DNA from: Poecilobothrus nobilitatus
Taxonomy: Eukaryota; Arthropoda; Insecta; Diptera; Dolichopodidae
NCBI GenBank assembly: GCA_947095535.1
Contig: OX352773.1
Span: 2,976,001-3,040,000 of the forward strand
DNA: 64,000 nt
Direction of reading: 5' to 3'
Shown here: in pieces, positions 1 to 10,450 of the stretch
Position numbering within the stretch: position 1 is the stretch's first letter
Layout of the letters: every line of letters starts with the position of its first letter
The notes under the pieces: generated by a model
Database searches by the model: none
Seen by the model: the letters and a program-made list of their open reading frames with translations, nothing else
Told to the model about the DNA's origin: nothing
Position numbers and translations under genes: made by a program

Positions 1-1528
1 TCATAATTATTACTTTATACTAGAAAACATTTATCTAACAAATGAATTTTGAATTCATCTAAAAACGTTTTTACTTAATTTAAAAGAAAATCAAACTTTT
101 TTATCAAAAGATAATTTTACTAAATAAAATGAATTTATTTAAAACTTTAATACGATACTTTTTTTAAATTTTCCTTCTTGAGATATATAGATAGAGTAAT
201 TTTAATGCACTTAACTCGGCAGAGTATGTAGATAGTACAAATTTTTGATCCATAAATTGAACATTATTTGCCATTATAGAAACATTAACTAATGTACCTA
301 AAAGGTTTATATCAAATATCTAGTAATACACTTCTTAGAGGATTTAAGAAGAGTTTCAAAAATTTATAATATGAAATTTTTTCTAAATAAGTTAAAAAAT
401 TAAAAATCACCTAACAATATTTCATATTATTTATATACTATACATATATATTAACTATATACATATATAAATTATATTAACTCACCTGTTTTCCTTATGC
501 GGTTTATGGTACCTTTTGAGTACATTTTTTTTTTTTTTTACTTTTGGTTATAATGTTTTAAGTAAAGTTTTCACCCTTTTACTTTGCAATTTTTTTGGAT
601 TCTGGTTATAGAAAGTGGTTGAAAAGAATTTGTAAATTATTATTGCATTCAAAAGATTCAAGTCTTTACTTTTCTCTGACTATAAAATATCTACTAAAGA
701 AAAAATAAATTTTATTAATATAACAAATTCCTTCTACTCCTTTTAAAATTAAAGCATTGTTTATAGTCTTGTACCTTTTTATTTACATTTCACCGTTTTA
801 ATATTTACCTTATTCAAAATTATAAGTGTTAAATATAATTCTATAGTTCTGTAAAATTGCATAATTTCCCTGCCAGCCTTAATTGTTAGAAAACGTACCT
901 AATAGGAATCTTATTTTGAATTTTTCTTTTTTTTTAACACGATTAATAATTTGGTTAGAACAATTTTTCACCTCTTCTTTAGTAAAAATTATTTCTCTTA
1001 ACTTTAAAAGTAATATTGGCGTTTATTCTTTAGTTTGGCCATTTTTATTTTCCAGTACTTTATGAAATTTCTCAAAATTAAAAAGTAAACTTTTATTCTT
1101 GCTTTAATTTAAAAAGGAAATGGAATGTTGCTGAAGCATGTTATTTTAGCAGTAGGGTTTACTAATTGTAAACAAAAATTAAAAAACATAAAACAAAAAT
1201 TAATCAACTCACTAAAAAAAAAAAGCAATGAATAAAAGCACTTTATTAATTTATCACTTTTTAATTTCGTGAATATTTCAGATATTTTTTTGAACTTTTC
1301 CTTTTTTACAAAAAAAAAAATGGTTTTGTAAAAGAAAAACAGAAATTACAAAAATCTGTTGTGCATAATGATAATAACTGTGGAAAAACAAAAATTTTAT
1401 GTTTTCAATATTTTAAAAACTTGAAAATTTGAATAACTTCAAACATTATACAAATTTTAAAAAGAAAAACTTCTTTTATATCAAAACGCTAGTTTTATAT
1501 ATTATTACGACAACTTTATAGATTTTAT
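1..1528. other. AT-rich non-coding DNA, nothing recognised
   Basis: This stretch is AT-rich with many short poly(A) and poly(T) runs. The open frame at 883-1065 is dominated by Phe, Leu and Asn and has no family resemblance, so I do not call it a gene. On the minus strand around 480-496 there is an AACAG/GTGAGT match to a 5' splice site, but no coding sequence leads into it. Confidence 0.7.
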
Positions 1529-2034
1529 TTTTTTTTTTCCTCAGGGAAGTGAGAATCTTCCAAAGACACCAAGAATTTCCCCCTTGGTAGTGTCAGATTC
1601 TTACTGACTAAACCAACCTCCCTCTTTAGCCAATATAATGGGATGAAAACCCATACCTACGAACGCAGTATATTGGCTAGGGAGTAGATAGAAAAGGATA
1701 AGAAATGGATACGGAAACATTGAATTAGGAGTGGGACTGTAAGGAAACAATAATGAATCCGCCTATTATTATTACTATTTTGCTAACAGTGATAATAAGC
1801 AATAGCAGTTACAACATACAGTAGTGTATTTAACATCTTTCTGCATGAGGTAATTATTGAAGGCAACCCCCACTGTCACTGTAGCGGCTACTATTATTGG
1901 TAGTATTCTTATTAATAATACTGTTATTATTTTACTACAGAGTCAGCATCATCAGTGGATTACAACGTGAAAGCAGTATATAACACCTTACTTGCATGAT
2001 ATAACCAAAGATAGCTCCACTGTAGTACCTATTA

Positions 2035-2155
2035 TTATTATTACTAATTATTATTATTATAATTATTGTTATTACTATTATTATTATAATTATTGTTATT
2101 ATTATTACTATTATTATTATTAATATTATTAATGTTATTATTACTTCTATTAATT
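2035..2155. repeat. Imperfect (TTA)n microsatellite
   Basis: A run of about 120 bases is built almost entirely from ATT/TTA triplets with scattered interruptions (TAC, GTT). On the opposite strand it reads (TAA)n, a form common at or near the 3' ends of some LINEs and SINEs. It lies inside the composite repeat and may be part of that element. Confidence 0.85.
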
Positions 2156-2199
2156 ATACGATATACATTATTACGAAATAAAAGTACAATTTTTTTTTA

Positions 2200-2285
2200 T
2201 TTATGAGCTGACCGGCGTTTGAACCCAAGATCCTTCGATTTAAAGGTTGGCGACTTAACCACTGCGCCATGAGTCAGAGTCAACT
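2200..2285 (-). repeat. tRNA-derived head of SINE type B
   Basis: On the minus strand the sequence TGGCGCAGTGGTTAAGTCGC matches an internal pol III A box, and GGGTTCAAACGCC about 30 bases later matches a B box. The acceptor and T stems do not pair well, so this is a SINE head and not a working tRNA. A degenerate relative with the same order of motifs lies at 63085-63150 on the same strand. Confidence 0.65.
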
Positions 2286-2464
2286 TTGTAGATTATTCAG
2301 ATGTATTTATAGATACGTTTAATAGATTTTCAGATGTTAAATTTATAGTAAAATTTAAAGTACACTTTTAAAGTATCTACAATTTTTTTCCCCAATATTT
2401 ATTAGATATGATATTTATATTTTTAACAATTGTCACTCAATATTAAAAAATAAGTATTTAAACT

Positions 2465-2487
2465 TTTGTTTTTTTTTTCAGGTAAGT
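2465..2487 (+). promoter_or_regulatory. Candidate recursive splice site (ratchet point)
   Basis: A nearly pure T run (2465-2478) ends in CAG at 2479-2481, and GTAAGT follows directly at 2482-2487. A strong 3' splice site abutting a consensus 5' splice site is the published form of a recursive splice site, used to remove very long fly introns in steps. A possible branch site, TTAAC, lies at 2423-2427. No exon is seen nearby, as expected for a zero-length exon. Chance occurrence cannot be excluded in AT-rich DNA, but the full CAG/GTAAGT junction after an uninterrupted pyrimidine tract is rare. Confidence 0.5.
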
Positions 2488-2489
2488 GA

Positions 2490-3754
2490 AAGTTAAAGCT
2501 TTTAAATGCTTTTCTAAAAAAATATACCGGTATATAAAGGACATAAATTAGAATATTGGTAAGTCACTCATTAAAAGTTAAATTTTGTTCTTAAATGTTG
2601 GTTTTATTTCTAATTTTATATGTTTGTTTTTTACTACAATTAATTAGAAAAAGAAATCACTTACTTCTCAATTTGATTGTCATTTTGTAGCAAAATACAT
2701 TTATGCCTATAAAAGAAATTTAAGAAGAATGGCTTCATGAAAAAAGTTTTTGTATGCAAAAAGTAATAAAACATAATTTTTATAAAAGTTCGAAATAAAA
2801 ATGCAAAAAAGCACCAAAGTATATCATATAAATTTTGGGGACTTTTTTTCGTTTTGGGAAAAATTTTATATAAGTTTAAATAGGTGAAATGCTTAGTTTT
2901 CCATTTTTCTATATATTTTACTATTTTTCATAGAGATACGCCCAATTTTAATAGATGCATTTATAGGGAAGTCTGTAAGCATTGACATACAATAAGATTG
3001 ATTTTAGATTTGGATATCAAATCAGAATTGCCGCCTTTTTCAGAATATGTATATAATATATACAAGCCTATTGATATTTTTCATAATAATACTTTAGATT
3101 TTCATGAGCAAAAAGTCCCCAAAGCTTCATACAAATTTTGGGGGACTTTTTTCTTTTTTAGTTTTGGGGACATTTTTCTTGGAGAGATTTTTCTTGTAGC
3201 CAAGAATAATTGACCTAAAATTAAATTTCATTTTGGAATTAAATAGTCATAAAGATATTATATTGAGAAAACTTTGGTTAACTGTATAATTATTCAGTAT
3301 GCTTTAAAACGTATATAATAAAGTGTCATTTAATTTTATCGTCTTACCTGTTGAATAATCAAAATGTTTTAACCAACGCTAATTTTAAAATTAACACGTT
3401 TTATATACATTTTATTTTTTATCTTCTCTAAACTAATATAAGGCAAAAATCTAAAACGATAATTGGAAGTCTTTAATTTTACTGACATTTTAGAAAAAAA
3501 GCCATAATTTAATTCTCGCCTTATTTATATTATTGGAAAGATTATTGAAATTCATATATCGCAAATAAATTTATCAAATAATTCAGTAAAATAAAGAAAA
3601 AACAAAGCAGAAATGGAAATTTAAAATGTTAAAAATTCATTTTCCACAAAGGACTTAAAAAAATAGCAAATAACACTTTTTTGTATAAAAAAGAAAAAAA
3701 CAATTTTATTTTTTTATAAATTTCAGAATTCATTTTTATACTCTTATGAATGTA
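2490..3754. other. AT-rich non-coding DNA with a repeated hairpin motif
   Basis: No gene is seen. A segment near 2813-2858 (CAAAG, then AAATTTTGGGGACTTTTTT) recurs near 3117-3172. In the second copy it forms a hairpin, annotated separately. The open frame at 2998-3213 runs straight through this hairpin and is not credible as protein. Confidence 0.6.
3110..3151. repeat. Perfect 11-bp stem hairpin
   Basis: AAAAAGTCCCC at 3110-3120 is the exact reverse complement of GGGGACTTTTT at 3141-3151, leaving a 20-base loop. Part of the same motif recurs at about 2813-2858 and again, broken, at 3161-3180. This may be a small inverted-repeat element or its terminus. Confidence 0.6.
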
Positions 3755-4045
3755 CCTTCAAGGGTATAATAAATTTATCATTACGTCTGCAACACCTTAA
3801 ACGAATCGTGATATATATAGACTCAAAGATATGCATCGACTCTGGATCGAATTTTGAGTCGATTAAACCATGTACGTCCGTCCGTCCACACGATAACCCA
3901 AAAAATAAAAGAGGTAGGAGGCTGAAATTTGTTTACTTCACTTTTGTAAAATTGTTAGTTTCGCTCTTTAAATCCAGCATTTTCGGCCGCCTGGTCCGCG
4001 TAGCTGTCATACAACTTCAAAATTTACATTAATATAATATATAAC
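3755..4045 (+). repeat. R8 repeat, copy 1
   Basis: The segment reads, in order: CTTCAAGGGTATAATAAA, GCAACACC, a GATCG-rich part, CATGTACGTCCGTCCGTCC, a short A-rich part, then GTAGCTGTCATACAACTT and AAAATTTACAT. The first part is in the same order as the reverse complement of the right end of R1 (7860-8040). The last part recurs at 34945-34975. The 74-codon open frame inside is not protein-like. Probably a non-autonomous mobile repeat of a kind widespread in fly genomes. Confidence 0.6.
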
Positions 4046-5535
4046 AATATCTTTAAAAGTGTCAATACAAAACGTAATTTTTATAAAAACTGTAATCGAA
4101 ATGTTAGATTATAAAACTATAAGTTAAACTTTCTTACTATTTTGAAAAAGAAATTTAGAACTGGATTTGATTTGCATTTTCAAGTAACGATTAGAATAAC
4201 TTTTAAGTAAATTTACGCCTTGTTTGTCCTTATTTTGTTTCGGAACATATCTGAACATAAGTCCTAACTAAAAGTTTAAAAGTTGTTCTTGTAAAGAAAA
4301 TGTTTACGCTATTCTTCAAAAACTAGTCTTTGAGAATCCTTTAATCATATTTCCATTTCATATTCCTATAAGGTTCCATTCTAAGAAATTTTCTAATGAC
4401 TAAAGAAGTTTTCTAAAGTCCTGAAAAAGTTTCCATCTTTAATTTGACTAAAAATTTCAATCAAATAAAGTTTTTGGTACAATATTGAAATTACGGCACC
4501 AAATGTATGCATTTAATGTGTATTTATAATGTACTTTACATAATTTACAGTTAAACAGTTACGAATTCCATTTATATGGAATATTAGTTTTATTAAAGAC
4601 AACAATATGTTTTTTATTTATTTTCCCGTAATCCTTTTTTTTTTTACCTTTTGTTTTATATTCATACAAAAAAATAAAAAAGGAACACCAATATATTAAC
4701 AAACCTCAAATCCTGTCAATACTTCATATTCATGGTTTGATATTTTTGTTTTTCTCATTATTTTGATTTTATTTTCTTTTTAATTTTTTTTTTGTGCAAA
4801 ATTAAAAATAAAATGCTTTAATACTATATTGTTCGTTTTTTATACTGATTATATTTTTTTATATAAAGAAATAAATTTTTAAAGAAAAAAATGGTTCAGA
4901 AAAAAACTGTATGGTTGAAATACTTTTTTTTTTGGTTTGTTTTTATGTATGGTAAAACCGGTGTCACTTATGCAGCTTAATCTTAATATACAAAGATTTA
5001 GTAACGGAATAAAATAAAATTTTAAATAATAATGGTTAAAAAGTAATGATGTTTTTATTTCTTATTTATTAAAAAAATGATTTTTGGATTTGGATCATCT
5101 TTGATTTAAAATAATAATAAATAGGTATAATAACGGTGAATTATTTGCAAACAGAAAATAATTAATCCCCTGCATTTTAAAAATGCAATTTATTCTAAAT
5201 ATTACGAGATATGAATATTCTAAAAGATTTATTTTAAACTTATGATTATGTGCTTTAATTACTTTACAAAGTTTTTTTTTTTTTTAACGAACTGCAATTA
5301 GAATGACGGCGAAATATATTGAGAAAATTTTTCTTTGCTGCATTCTTCATTTTTTACCAACTGCATAAATGAATATACCAACGGCATATGTTTCGTTTTC
5401 GTACCAAATTTATACCCGAGATTTTTGCAAATATGTTTTAGATATGTTTTTGCTTTGAGATAAATTAATACGTAAAAAATCTTTAAATGAAATTACAGAT
5501 TATGCTTTTTGTGTAAAAGTCGTCGCCTTTCTTTA
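4046..5535. other. AT-rich non-coding DNA with an R3 end fragment
   Basis: Mostly featureless AT-rich sequence. At about 5379-5445 the text ATACCCGAGATTTTTGCAAA matches the left end region of R3 (compare 42995-43025), so this is probably a small R3-derived fragment. Nothing else is supported. Confidence 0.55.
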
Positions 5536-5538
5536 CTG

Positions 5539-5945
5539 TACAGGGTATTTCATCAGTAAACGGCATTCTTGAAGAAGATGATAGGGGGAGATAATAACAA
5601 GCAAAAAACTTAGTATGAAATTAGGTCTATTCCTAACAGTTTCTGAGATAACCGCACTTAAAGATTTTATCTTCTCCAAAAATTCTTTCATTTAGTTTTT
5701 TGTTTATTATTTAATATTTAGGAACTAACACACATTTTTAATAAGTTATTCTGGTTTCAATTTAAATATTTTTGAAGTTTTTATTCAAAATATAATAAAA
5801 TGAATATGAATAAAAAATTCAAAAATATTTCAATTGTAAGCTGAATAACTTAAACTCAATCTTTTTTAATGCTGTATTAAATAGATAACTTCGTAGGCTT
5901 CCAAAAATGGTATTGAGATTGATCCTAATACGTGTGTTAGTTAGG
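5539..5945. repeat. R5 repeat, palindromic copy
   Basis: The left edge reads TACAGGGTATTTCATCAG. The part to about 5735 matches the reverse complement of 57230-57410. A second part (about 5878-5943, TTCCAAAAATGGTATTGAGA and following) matches 57178-57235 in the opposite sense. Between them AAGTTATTC and AATATTTTTGAA recur as inverted arms around a centre near 5795. The copy is thus an imperfect foldback in which the left arm lacks about 80 bases present in the right arm. Confidence 0.6.
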
Positions 5946-6467
5946 GTATTTAAATACTTATTCTTAAAGATCACACTTCTTTTAAAAAATTTGAAGTTTT
6001 TAACTTTTGGCTATAGGTATTTTTAAAAAGTACGGCAGAAAGAAAAGACCATTTAAAAGTTTAGTGGCTGAGCTAAAAGAATGTATGATATATAAACACC
6101 ATATACATTGATACATTGGCATCTACCGAAATAAAACGGCTGGAATTTTCCAATTTCATATGTTTTCAACGAAAAATAAACTCAAAATAGAGTTTTTATT
6201 CAGTTTTTCAAGATATTGTTTAACAAATACAATATTAAATACAAAATAATTTGAAAAATATGAAAAATACAGAAAGTCAACAACAAAAAGAAAAACTATA
6301 CGTCGTGTCAAAATTGGAATCGCATTTCGGTGGTCTTCATATAAAATGTATGCACATGAACACATTTTGGCAGATTTTATACGTCGTACCTTCTTATTTA
6401 GGGCAAAGAGTTAAGATTATGAGTGCGGGTTATTTAAAAATGTTGTTCTACAACTACCATTTATATC
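5946..6467. other. Non-coding or unassigned stretch
   Basis: The 85-codon plus-strand frame at 6251-6508 starts in a slightly less AT-rich patch and runs into the R1 repeat. I see no recognisable domain in it. A minus-strand frame overlaps it. Neither has supporting splice sites or family similarity, so neither is called. Confidence 0.5.
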
Positions 6468-8040
6468 AAAAAACGAGGAAGAATACAGTTGACTTTGTCA
6501 ACCCTTAGATACCCGTACGAACCGTTAGTATGTTCACAGTCTGTCACTTTGCTTACAATATTATTTTTTAAATATTTTAGTATTTTAAAATAATTTGGGT
6601 GAATTTTATAATTTCTAGAATTATGGGTTGTACATATATTCAAACTATATGTTTATACATTCTTCAAAAACAGATTTTAACCTTCCACATAACGATTATC
6701 AATCCAAAACTTTTTCAAATATTCTGTAGTACCATTTAATACTAAGCGGTAAATGTATATTAAATTTACTTAGTACAAAATAGTAAATATAATTTTAAAT
6801 ATTAAATTATATTATATTTAAATATTCCATTGACAGAATAATTTCTTATAAGTACAATAAAATACATATATGTATGTAAATACGGCGCTATTTAATATAC
6901 ATCTATACTCTTATCATTCATTCACTAGTGACATATACGATATGTAAATAAACATGATATTATATAAGTATGTATATATATCAATATCATATAAATAATA
7001 ATAAAAATTCTTCAAGCAACCGTTATGTTGTTTATTTAATTACATTTTTTTGTACTACGCATTATATCCTCAACAATTTCAAATTATCGAGTAAAACAAA
7101 TGCAACAAATTTGTTGAAGAAATTTGTTAGAAAATTTGAAAAAATCAAGTAACACTTTCGTCAATTATAAAGTAACCCTATATTATTAAAAAAAGTTGTT
7201 AACAGAAATAAAAGCATAATGTTGAAGCTTTAATTTTTGTGTATTACTTCAAAAAAATTTTAACAGGTGTTCAAGTTACAGGTGTTTAAAAATAGAAAAT
7301 TTTCAGTTTTTGACCCCTTACAGCTCCTAAACGGGGGGTGATACAAAAATATTTTCTGAAATGACTGATACTTATTTTCAAAGATCTAACTTCTGTCAAA
7401 ATTTCAAGTTTCCAACTTAAACCGTTTAGAAGATAGAAGGGTTAAAGAATTTTGCAAAATTTGAGTTTCGCATAACGGTAAATTAAGACACCGTATGCCC
7501 CAAATATATATTTATTGTATATATACTTTTAAAGCTAATGAAAGTAGTAATCGTTTGGCGTTTTCAAAATGAAGATATACCTTATACAACTTGTGCTGTA
7601 ACAATTTAAATATAGAGCTTTTTTGAACCTTTGGGGAGCTGTAGCTCCGTAACGGGTGAGGCTACAAAAAAAAGTTATTAAAAAGAAAATTAATATTTTT
7701 GTGAGATCTATTAGCAGTTAAAATTTCATAGCTCTATTTCAAAAAAAATGTGGGGATCTAAAAGTTAGGTGTTCGAGAGCTACCTTAAGGGTTGGTCCAA
7801 TCTCAACCAAAAAAAATAGGGAACCTACAAATTACTCCAAGAATATTTTGTGTAAATTTTAAGATTCCAGCTTTCTTAGTTTTTGAGTTAGCGTGCTGAC
7901 GGACGGACATGGCTCAAAAGTCTTAGAATTTTTTTCTGATCCGATCCATACCTTTGAAGGTATATCTAGCTCGCTTATTTCGAGGTGTTACAAACGGAGG
8001 AGTAATTTTATTATACCCGATCCTATCGTACGGGTATAAA
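6468..8040 (+). repeat. R1 interspersed repeat, copy 1 (longest)
   Basis: It begins with AAACGAGGAAGAATACAGTT and ends with CGTACGGGTATAAA. The copy shares its full order of segments with 15084-16513 and, more weakly, 23386-24390. TACCCGTACGA at 6510-6520 is the exact reverse complement of TCGTACGGGTA at 8026-8036. The right end also folds locally: TATACCCG (8012-8019) pairs with CGGGTATA (8031-8038). A GACGGACGGAC tract lies near 7898. An internal part (AGCTGTAGCTCCGTAACGGG, near 7637-7656) is shared with R2. No transposase is encoded, so it is a non-autonomous element or a relic. Confidence 0.8.
8012..8038 (+). repeat. Terminal hairpin of R1
   Basis: An 8-bp perfect stem, TATACCCG/CGGGTATA, with an 11-base loop sits at the extreme right end of R1 copy 1. 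Copy 2 keeps TACCCG/CGGGTA at 16487-16511. A hairpin near one end recalls Helitrons, but the CTRR terminus expected for a Helitron is not present. Confidence 0.7.
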
Positions 8041-8070
8041 TATCTAGCTATAAAACTTCATTCTTTTATC

Positions 8071-8111
8071 TAAAACATTATACACAGTTAATAAAACATT
8101 ATACACAGTTT
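8071..8111. repeat. 21-bp tandem duplication
   Basis: The unit starting TAAAACATTATACACAGTT occurs twice in a row between the R1 and R2 copies. Confidence 0.85.
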
Positions 8112-8177
8112 GTTTACAGTTGAATTTACAAACAAATGCACGAATAAAGCAAACGCACGAACAAATTATATCAAATG

Positions 8178-8818
8178 TTTTTAGCGCATTTCCAAAAAAA
8201 TTTTGAACAAATTTGCTTATTAGTTTCACTCTGTCCGTACGTCCGTCTGTCCGTCTGTTTACAAAACTTCTACACCGTTAAAGGCAGAAAAAAAAATTTT
8301 AACCATGGATAGACCTCATAAAAAAATTAAAGCTGTAGAACAACTTTTTCTTATAGCTCCATCCATTACAGTGCTGCAGCCCTTCAAACTTTGAAAAAGC
8401 CCTATTTTTAAATGGCATATACCTCATGTTCTGCTAAGCTGTTTTTCAATATGAAAACGCCATTCGACAGATACCTATTGTTTTTACCTTTGTAAATTAA
8501 TATCAAAATTATACAATGTTTTTAAATTTAGAATTTAAATTTACCGTTATGTGAAAACCAAATTTTGCATGATTTTTCTCCCCTCATAACTCCGGAATGC
8601 TTTTAGATAGGGACCTGAAATTTTGATAGCAGAAAGAACATTTAGAATTAGCATAAGTTTTCTCAGAAAATTTTTTGCCCCTTACTTATAGCCCCTTAAA
8701 ATTTTAAAAAAGTCCTATTTTCACATTTTTTTCTTATTTTGGTGCAGATTCACAATTCTAAACAGTTTGTATTGTCTTTTGGAAATGTGCGCTTTTAAAA
8801 ACCGTTGGTTTACATTTT
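8178..8818 (+). repeat. R2 repeat, copy 1 (one arm plus centre)
   Basis: It starts TTTTTAGCGCATTTCC, followed by CTTATTAGTTTCACTCTGTC and a CCGTCTGTCCGTCTG tract, and runs into TTTTGGAAATGTGCGC and AACCGTTGGTTTACAT. The same order is seen at 31636-32438. The opposite arm found in the 31.6 kb copy is missing here, so this copy is truncated. The 61-codon minus-strand frame that overlaps its left end is a by-product. Confidence 0.75.
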
Positions 8819-10399
8819 ACCTTGTTTGAAAATATTTCTTGTCCAACAATTTGTATTATTCAATAAGGTAACAAATCAATAATACATAATGTTAATTTAC
8901 TCCACTCAATCACAAATACAATTAACACACATTCAATAATATTCTATTCGAATTAAATACTTTAAAAATGTCAATACTAATAAATTGAATTTTTCTTGTT
9001 TTTGTTTCTGTTATTTGAATCCTAATATGGATTTAAAATATTAAATCCGATATGTCTGTTTCATATAATGAAGGTCACTGCCATCAATATCCGCTGTTAA
9101 ACAACAAAATTGTCTATAGCAATAAAAACTACCTTTCTACTATAAATGAAATAAAACTGATAAAAAATAGTATGCAAAATTAAAAAACAAAAATTCGATT
9201 TTTTTTAGAAATCAACGACGTGATTTAATTTTTATTCAAAAAAAAAATAAATAAAAATAAAACGTGACTCCATTACGTATAATACGTAAATATTGTTTTT
9301 GTTTATAAAATTTAATTTGAATCATTCATTTCAAAACAGAAAGTATCCTTCCAAATGTATATACATACTTACTTACATATTATTATATTAGTGCCCGTTC
9401 AACTGTATCTATAGATGTACTATGTAATTTAAAGTATTATATTTATATTTGAAAATATTTATTGCATTTGTTAGAAAATTGTAAAATACATTGATACTCA
9501 AAAAAATATAAATTGGTCATTATTCAACAAATAAAAATATATACGTATAATAATATCATTTGTATAACAGTTATTATTATTAAAAGAAAAAATATTTTTT
9601 CAATGAAAAAATGTTTACTATATACTGTTGAACCTTTAAAAGAGTTCAATACAACAACACAAATTAAAAAAAACCAAACCAAAAAAAAACGTAAACAAAA
9701 GGACACATGTACAATTTGTAGTAAAAATAATTTTTTTGTTTTTATTTTGTAAAACAAAAATTTATTCAGCATAGTATGCTCATATTTCTCCTTTTTTTTA
9801 ATATTTATATTTATAAAAGGGTGTTATTATCTTTTTCCCATATTAGGGTATGTAAGAAAAACTTCTAAAAACATACTCGTATTTGACATAATTTTTCCTT
9901 TAATAAAACTGTATAACATTTTTATTTATGTTTATCTTCTATTTGTTTCGATAAAAAAACTCATATAACAGTGCGATTAGATTAGAAAATTTTTTTTTTA
10001 TTTTTTAGTCGTATAACAGTTTTCTTTTATATTTGTTTCTGTACTAAAATTTTAATAAATCATTAATTTTCCCCTACATTTTTTTTCGGAAAACAAAATA
10101 AACAAAAAAAAAAAACGTATTTTAGCAACAGGATTTTCAGCAAAATGGGGAAATATATTTTTTCGAAAAAGATTTTACACAATTGCTTGTAAGTTTTTTT
10201 TTTTTTGTTTTTATTATTTATGTTATTGTTGTAGTTCAAACATTATTTTATATTTTATTTTTATTTTTTGCTGTTCTTTTTTTATGTATCGTGTTGTTCA
10301 TTTCAGCCCTTAACTTGATAAATGTTGAGTTATCAAAAAAGAAAAATGAAAAATAAAAAAAAAATTTTCTTTTTTATGTCGTCCTCACATAAAAAAAAG
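8819..10399. other. AT-rich non-coding DNA, nothing recognised
   Basis: Poly(A), poly(T) and short direct repeats only. The overlapping frames on both strands at 9513-9772 are Lys/Asn-rich or Phe/Leu-rich low-complexity translations. Confidence 0.65.
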
Positions 10400-10411
10400 A
10401 TCTTTACAAAA

Positions 10412-10450
10412 TTCAGTTACACACCGGTATTAATGGAATTTAGATCGTTC
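10412..10450 (+). promoter_or_regulatory. Candidate Inr plus DPE core promoter
   Basis: TCAGTT at 10413-10418 matches the arthropod initiator with A+1 at 10415. At exactly +28 to +33 (10442-10447) AGATCG matches five of six positions of the downstream promoter element. There is no TATA box at -30, as is usual for DPE promoters. The following 100 bases are less AT-rich than the surroundings (CGTTCGTTCGCTTGTG, CCCGTGCCGTTT). No coding exon is visible downstream, so this would be a non-coding first exon or a chance match. Confidence 0.25.

Larger units (their letters stand above)
1529..2290 (-). repeat. Composite SINE-headed repeat (SINE type B plus unknown body)
   Basis: Read on the minus strand, the segment starts at about 2285 with a tRNA-like head, passes a (TAA)-rich stretch (about 2035-2155), then a noticeably more GC-balanced body (about 1545-2030), and ends in an A-rich run (1529-1542). 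That order, with a pol III-type head and a poly(A) end, fits a SINE or a SINE fused to another retroelement tail. The body contains TCACTTCCCTGAGG just before the A run. The body has no second copy in this window, so the family is unknown. It could also be two separate insertions side by side. Confidence 0.5.

Noticed and set aside
480..500. Minus-strand recursive splice site at AACAG/GTGAGT
   Set aside because: The bases before CAG on that strand are A- and G-rich, with no pyrimidine tract, so only a donor match remains.
1525..1550. 3' splice site or recursive site at the T-tract and CCTCAGGGAAGTG
   Set aside because: The tract is the poly(A) tail of a repeat on the opposite strand and GGAAGT is not a donor.
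2200..2285. Functional tRNA gene
   Set aside because: A and B boxes are present but acceptor and T stems do not pair and there is no terminator arrangement; it heads a SINE.
6251..6508. 85-codon plus-strand gene
   Set aside because: Its last 14 codons are in R1, there is an equally long minus-strand frame over part of it, and no family resemblance is visible.
8012..8038. Helitron 3' end
   Set aside because: The hairpin is right, but CTRR and the expected 5' TC end are missing.
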